A stretch of 64,000 bases of DNA, from the NCBI RefSeq assembly GCF_014842875.1, contig NZ_JACYXZ010000002.1:186001-250000 (forward strand), read 5' to 3'. The number at the start of each line of letters is the position of its first letter. The first letter of the stretch is position 1. This stretch comes from Nocardioides donggukensis (lineage in GTDB: Bacteria; Actinomycetota; Actinomycetes; Propionibacteriales; Nocardioidaceae). The notes below the pieces were generated by a model. That model saw only the letters and a list, made by a program, of their open reading frames with translations, was not told the origin of the DNA and ran no database searches. Shown piece by piece: positions 61,577 through 64,000 of the stretch. A program made the position numbers and the translations under genes.

Positions 61577-62284
61577 GTGAGCAAGATCCTGTTCGTCGTG
61601 ACCGGCTCGGACCACTGGACCCTGACCGACGGCACCAAGCACCCGACCGGGTACTGGGCCGAGGAGCTCGTGGCGCCGTACGACGCGTTCACTCAGGCCG
61701 GCCACGAGGTCGTGGTGGCGACGCCCGGTGGCGTGGTCCCCTCCGTCGACCGGGGCAGCCTGGCTCCGGAGGTCAACGGCGGCGAGGCCAACGCGGCCAC
61801 GCTGGAGAAGAAGCTCGAGGAGATGGCCGAGCTCCGCAACCCGCTGACGCTCGAGCAGGTCGACCTCGGCGACTACGCCGCGGTGTTCTACCCGGGCGGG
61901 CACGGTCCCATGGAGGACCTCGCCGTCGACCCGCGCTCGGCGCAGCTGCTGACCGACACGCTGGCCTCGGGCAAGCCGCTCGGCGTGGTCTGCCACGCCC
62001 CGGCCGCGCTCCTCGCGACCGAGGGCGCCGAGGGCGGCTCGCCGTTCGCGGGCTACCAGGTCACCGGCTTCACCAACGCCGAGGAGCAGCAGGCCGGCCT
62101 CGCCGACAAGGCGCCGTGGCTCCTGCAGGACCGGCTGGTCGCCCTCGGCGCGGACTTCCAGGAGGCCGAGCCGTGGTCGGAGAACGTCGTGGTCGACCGG
62201 AGCCTGCACACCGGTCAGAACCCCGCGTCCTCGGGCCCGCTGGCCCAGGCGATGCTGCGCACCCTGGGCACCCACGGCGCCTGA
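61577..62284 (+). CDS. DJ-1/PfpI-family protein, Hsp31-like amidotransferase fold
   Basis: A 235-aa protein with FYPGGHGPMEDL and the nucleophile Cys in VVCHAPAALL. It belongs to the type 1 glutamine amidotransferase-like (DJ-1/PfpI, HchA-like) family; members act as glyoxalase III or chaperone. GTG start with GGAG 6 nt upstream. Followed by a PPOX protein gene 42 nt later. Confidence 0.9.
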   Translation: MSKILFVVTGSDHWTLTDGTKHPTGYWAEELVAPYDAFTQAGHEVVVATPGGVVPSVDRGSLAPEVNGGEANAATLEKKLEEMAELRNPLTLEQVDLGDYAAVFYPGGHGPMEDLAVDPRSAQLLTDTLASGKPLGVVCHAPAALLATEGAEGGSPFAGYQVTGFTNAEEQQAGLADKAPWLLQDRLVALGADFQEAEPWSENVVVDRSLHTGQNPASSGPLAQAMLRTLGTHGA

Positions 62285-62326
62285 GGCGCTTGCGCGGCCT
62301 GCGGGCCCGGGTCGAGACTGCGTCGC

Positions 62327-62746
62327 ATGGACACCACCGACGCCATCGCCTGGGCCCGCAGCCGCAAGCACGCCGTGCTGGTGACGATCCGCGCCGACGG
62401 GAGGCCGCAGACCTCGGACGTCCTCTACGGGCTCGACGGTGACACGTTCCTGATCTCGGTCACCGACGACCGGGCCAAGACCGCGAACATGCGACGGGAC
62501 CCGCGGGTCGTCCTGCACGTCTCGGAGCCCTCGTCGTGGTCCTACCTGTCCCTGGACGGGACGGTCGAGCTCACCGAGGTGACCACGACGCCGGGGGACG
62601 CCGCCAGCGATGCCCTCTGCGCCTACTACGAGGCCACCGCGGGCCACCCCCACCCGGACTGGGACGAGTACCGCGCCACGATGGTCGCCGAGGGTCGACT
62701 GGTCGCCCGGTTCACCCCGAGGGCGGCGGTCGGCCAGACCCACTGA
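62327..62746 (+). CDS. PPOX-class F420-dependent oxidoreductase-like protein
   Basis: A 139-aa split-barrel flavin/deazaflavin protein with a typical start (ARSRKHAVLVTIRADGRPQ) and SVTDDRAKTANMRRDPRV. The family (Rv1155-like) binds F420 or FMN. The natural substrate is unknown. GAGACT lies 7 nt before the ATG. Confidence 0.88.
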   Translation: MDTTDAIAWARSRKHAVLVTIRADGRPQTSDVLYGLDGDTFLISVTDDRAKTANMRRDPRVVLHVSEPSSWSYLSLDGTVELTEVTTTPGDAASDALCAYYEATAGHPHPDWDEYRATMVAEGRLVARFTPRAAVGQTH

Positions 62747-62847
62747 CCGGTCACTCACTGGCCACTCACTGGGGGCGCCTCCTCTTCCACCCGACGTACG
62801 CCGGTCCTAGCATGCGAAGCGGGGGCCGGAGCGGCGGAGGAACAGGG

Positions 62848-64000
62848 GTGTTGGGCATGGGCGCACGGATGGGCGGACTCGGAGTCCTGGCAGGGATCGC
62901 GGCGCTCGCCGCCCTGGGTGCCGGGCAGACAGCCGTCGTGGCGGCCCCGGGTGACCCGGGGACACCGCGGTACCAGGCCGGCAGCGACGGCATCGGGGAC
63001 GACTACTTCCCCCTGACCGGCAACGGCGGCATCGACGTCACGCACTACGACCTGGAGCTGCGGTACACACCGCCGGACCCGGCCCCGGCTCCCCGGGAGG
63101 GCACGCTCGAGGCGACCGCGACCCTCGACCTCACACCGACCCAGGACCTGCACCAGTTCAACCTCGACCTGCGCGGGCTCACGGCGACCTCGGTCCGGGT
63201 CGGCCGGAAGCCGATGGCCTTCAGCCAGGTGGAGAACGAGCTCGTCGTCACCCCGCGGCCGAAGCTGAAGACCGGGCGCGCCGTCGAGGTGGTCGTCGAG
63301 TACGGCGGCACGACGATCCGCCCGACCGACATCGAGGGCGCGCTGTACGGCTGGGTGACCACTCGGGACGGAGCGATCGTGGTCAGCGAGCCGGACGGCT
63401 CGGCGACCTGGTTCCCGGTCAACGACCACCCCCGCGACAAGGCGACGTACTCGTTCGACATCACCGTCCCCGACGGCCTGGTCGCCGTCGCGAACGGCGA
63501 TCTCGTCGGTGAGCGCAGCGCCGGCGGCTGGACGACCTGGTCGTGGGACGCGCCCGACCAGATGGCGGCCTACCTGGCCACCGCCAGCGTCGGCAACTTC
63601 GAGCTGCGCGAGTACGCCGCCCCGAACGGGCTGCCGATCATCGACGCGATCGACCGGGACCTGCCCGCCACGGCCGACGACGGCCTGACCCAGCAGGGCG
63701 AGATGATCGTGTTCTTCGAGTCGCTGTTCGGGCCCTACCCGTTCACCTCCTACGGCGCCATCGTCGACGACGACTCGGTCGGGTACGCGCTCGAGACGCA
63801 GACCCGCCCGGTCTACTCGCGGGTGGCCAACGAGGGCACGGTCGCGCACGAGCTGGCCCACCAGTGGTTCGGCAACGCGGTCAGCCCGCACCGCTGGCAG
63901 GACATCTGGCTCAACGAGGGCTGGGCGACCTACGACTCCTGGCTGTGGACCGAGCACGACGGCGGCAGCACGGCGCAGGCGCGGTTCAACGCGGTCATGA
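62848..64000 (+). CDS. Secreted M1-family metallopeptidase, N-terminal part
   Basis: The frame runs off the window end with 384 residues visible. A signal peptide (about 1-32) is followed by an M1 N-terminal beta domain. The zinc site HELAHQWFGN is present, and NEGWATY supplies the third ligand Glu. The exopeptidase GxMEN motif is replaced by GYALETQ, as in many actinobacterial M1 enzymes. GTG at 62848 is preferred, with GGAGG 7 nt upstream; ATG 62857 is an alternative. A TAGCAT box lies at 62808-62813. Confidence 0.88.
   Translation, partial: MLGMGARMGGLGVLAGIAALAALGAGQTAVVAAPGDPGTPRYQAGSDGIGDDYFPLTGNGGIDVTHYDLELRYTPPDPAPAPREGTLEATATLDLTPTQDLHQFNLDLRGLTATSVRVGRKPMAFSQVENELVVTPRPKLKTGRAVEVVVEYGGTTIRPTDIEGALYGWVTTRDGAIVVSEPDGSATWFPVNDHPRDKATYSFDITVPDGLVAVANGDLVGERSAGGWTTWSWDAPDQMAAYLATASVGNFELREYAAPNGLPIIDAIDRDLPATADDGLTQQGEMIVFFESLFGPYPFTSYGAIVDDDSVGYALETQTRPVYSRVANEGTVAHELAHQWFGNAVSPHRWQDIWLNEGWATYDSWLWTEHDGGSTAQARFNAVM

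Overview
The window is very GC-rich, densely coded chromosomal DNA from an actinobacterium, most likely a Nocardioides-like member of the Nocardioidaceae. That placement is inferred from gene content: a paired cyanophycin synthetase and cyanophycinase, a group 1h [NiFe]-hydrogenase, an F420/PPOX-type protein, a DUF222-HNH endonuclease, GuaB1, and a fabG-enoyl reductase pair. GTG starts are common, and many genes show a TANNNT-like -10 box 6-8 nt before the start codon. I saw no rRNA, tRNA, insertion sequence, prophage or CRISPR array, and no gene-free gap longer than about 175 nt.

Layout. 1-9966: a zinc metallopeptidase, an ABC-F ATPase, an ABC exporter, an atypical SDR, SURF1, moaA, two small proteins, dodecin, and the fabG/enoyl reductase pair. 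9984-15581: a cyanophycin block in which the cphB-cphA operon converges on a CphA-like Mur-ligase paralogue that lacks the ATP-grasp half. 15615-24448: sixA, serB, a lone ABC ATPase, an NfeD-stomatin-TauE operon, a small HTH/Clp-N operon with two palindromic operators, then YjbR, RDD and lipase-like genes.

24515-38685 is the centrepiece. It holds sixteen same-strand genes encoding a high-affinity type (group 1h) [NiFe]-hydrogenase (hhyS, hhyL), a NifU/Rieske-like iron-sulfur protein, a full HypABCDEF maturation set with two HypC proteins, a maturation protease, a 39-residue membrane peptide, and four conserved proteins of unknown function (DUF5947, DUF6084, a 467-aa protein and DUF6390). HypA/HypB supply nickel. 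HypF/HypE make the cyanide ligands and HypC/HypD assemble the Fe(CN)2CO unit. The protease trims HhyL. HhyS, and probably the NifU/Rieske-like protein, carry electrons towards respiration.

38860-64000: a repeat-bearing secreted protein with a class F-like sortase, an LLM oxidoreductase/FMN reductase pair, cobT-cobA-rRNA methyltransferase, an HNH endonuclease, haloalkane dehalogenase, a small alarmone synthetase, peptide deformylase, two acyl-CoA dehydrogenases behind a palindromic operator, DUF2252, guaB1, a CAP-domain protein, a response regulator with a histidine kinase whose phospho-acceptor His is Gln, a DJ-1/PfpI protein, a PPOX protein and the start of a secreted M1 peptidase.
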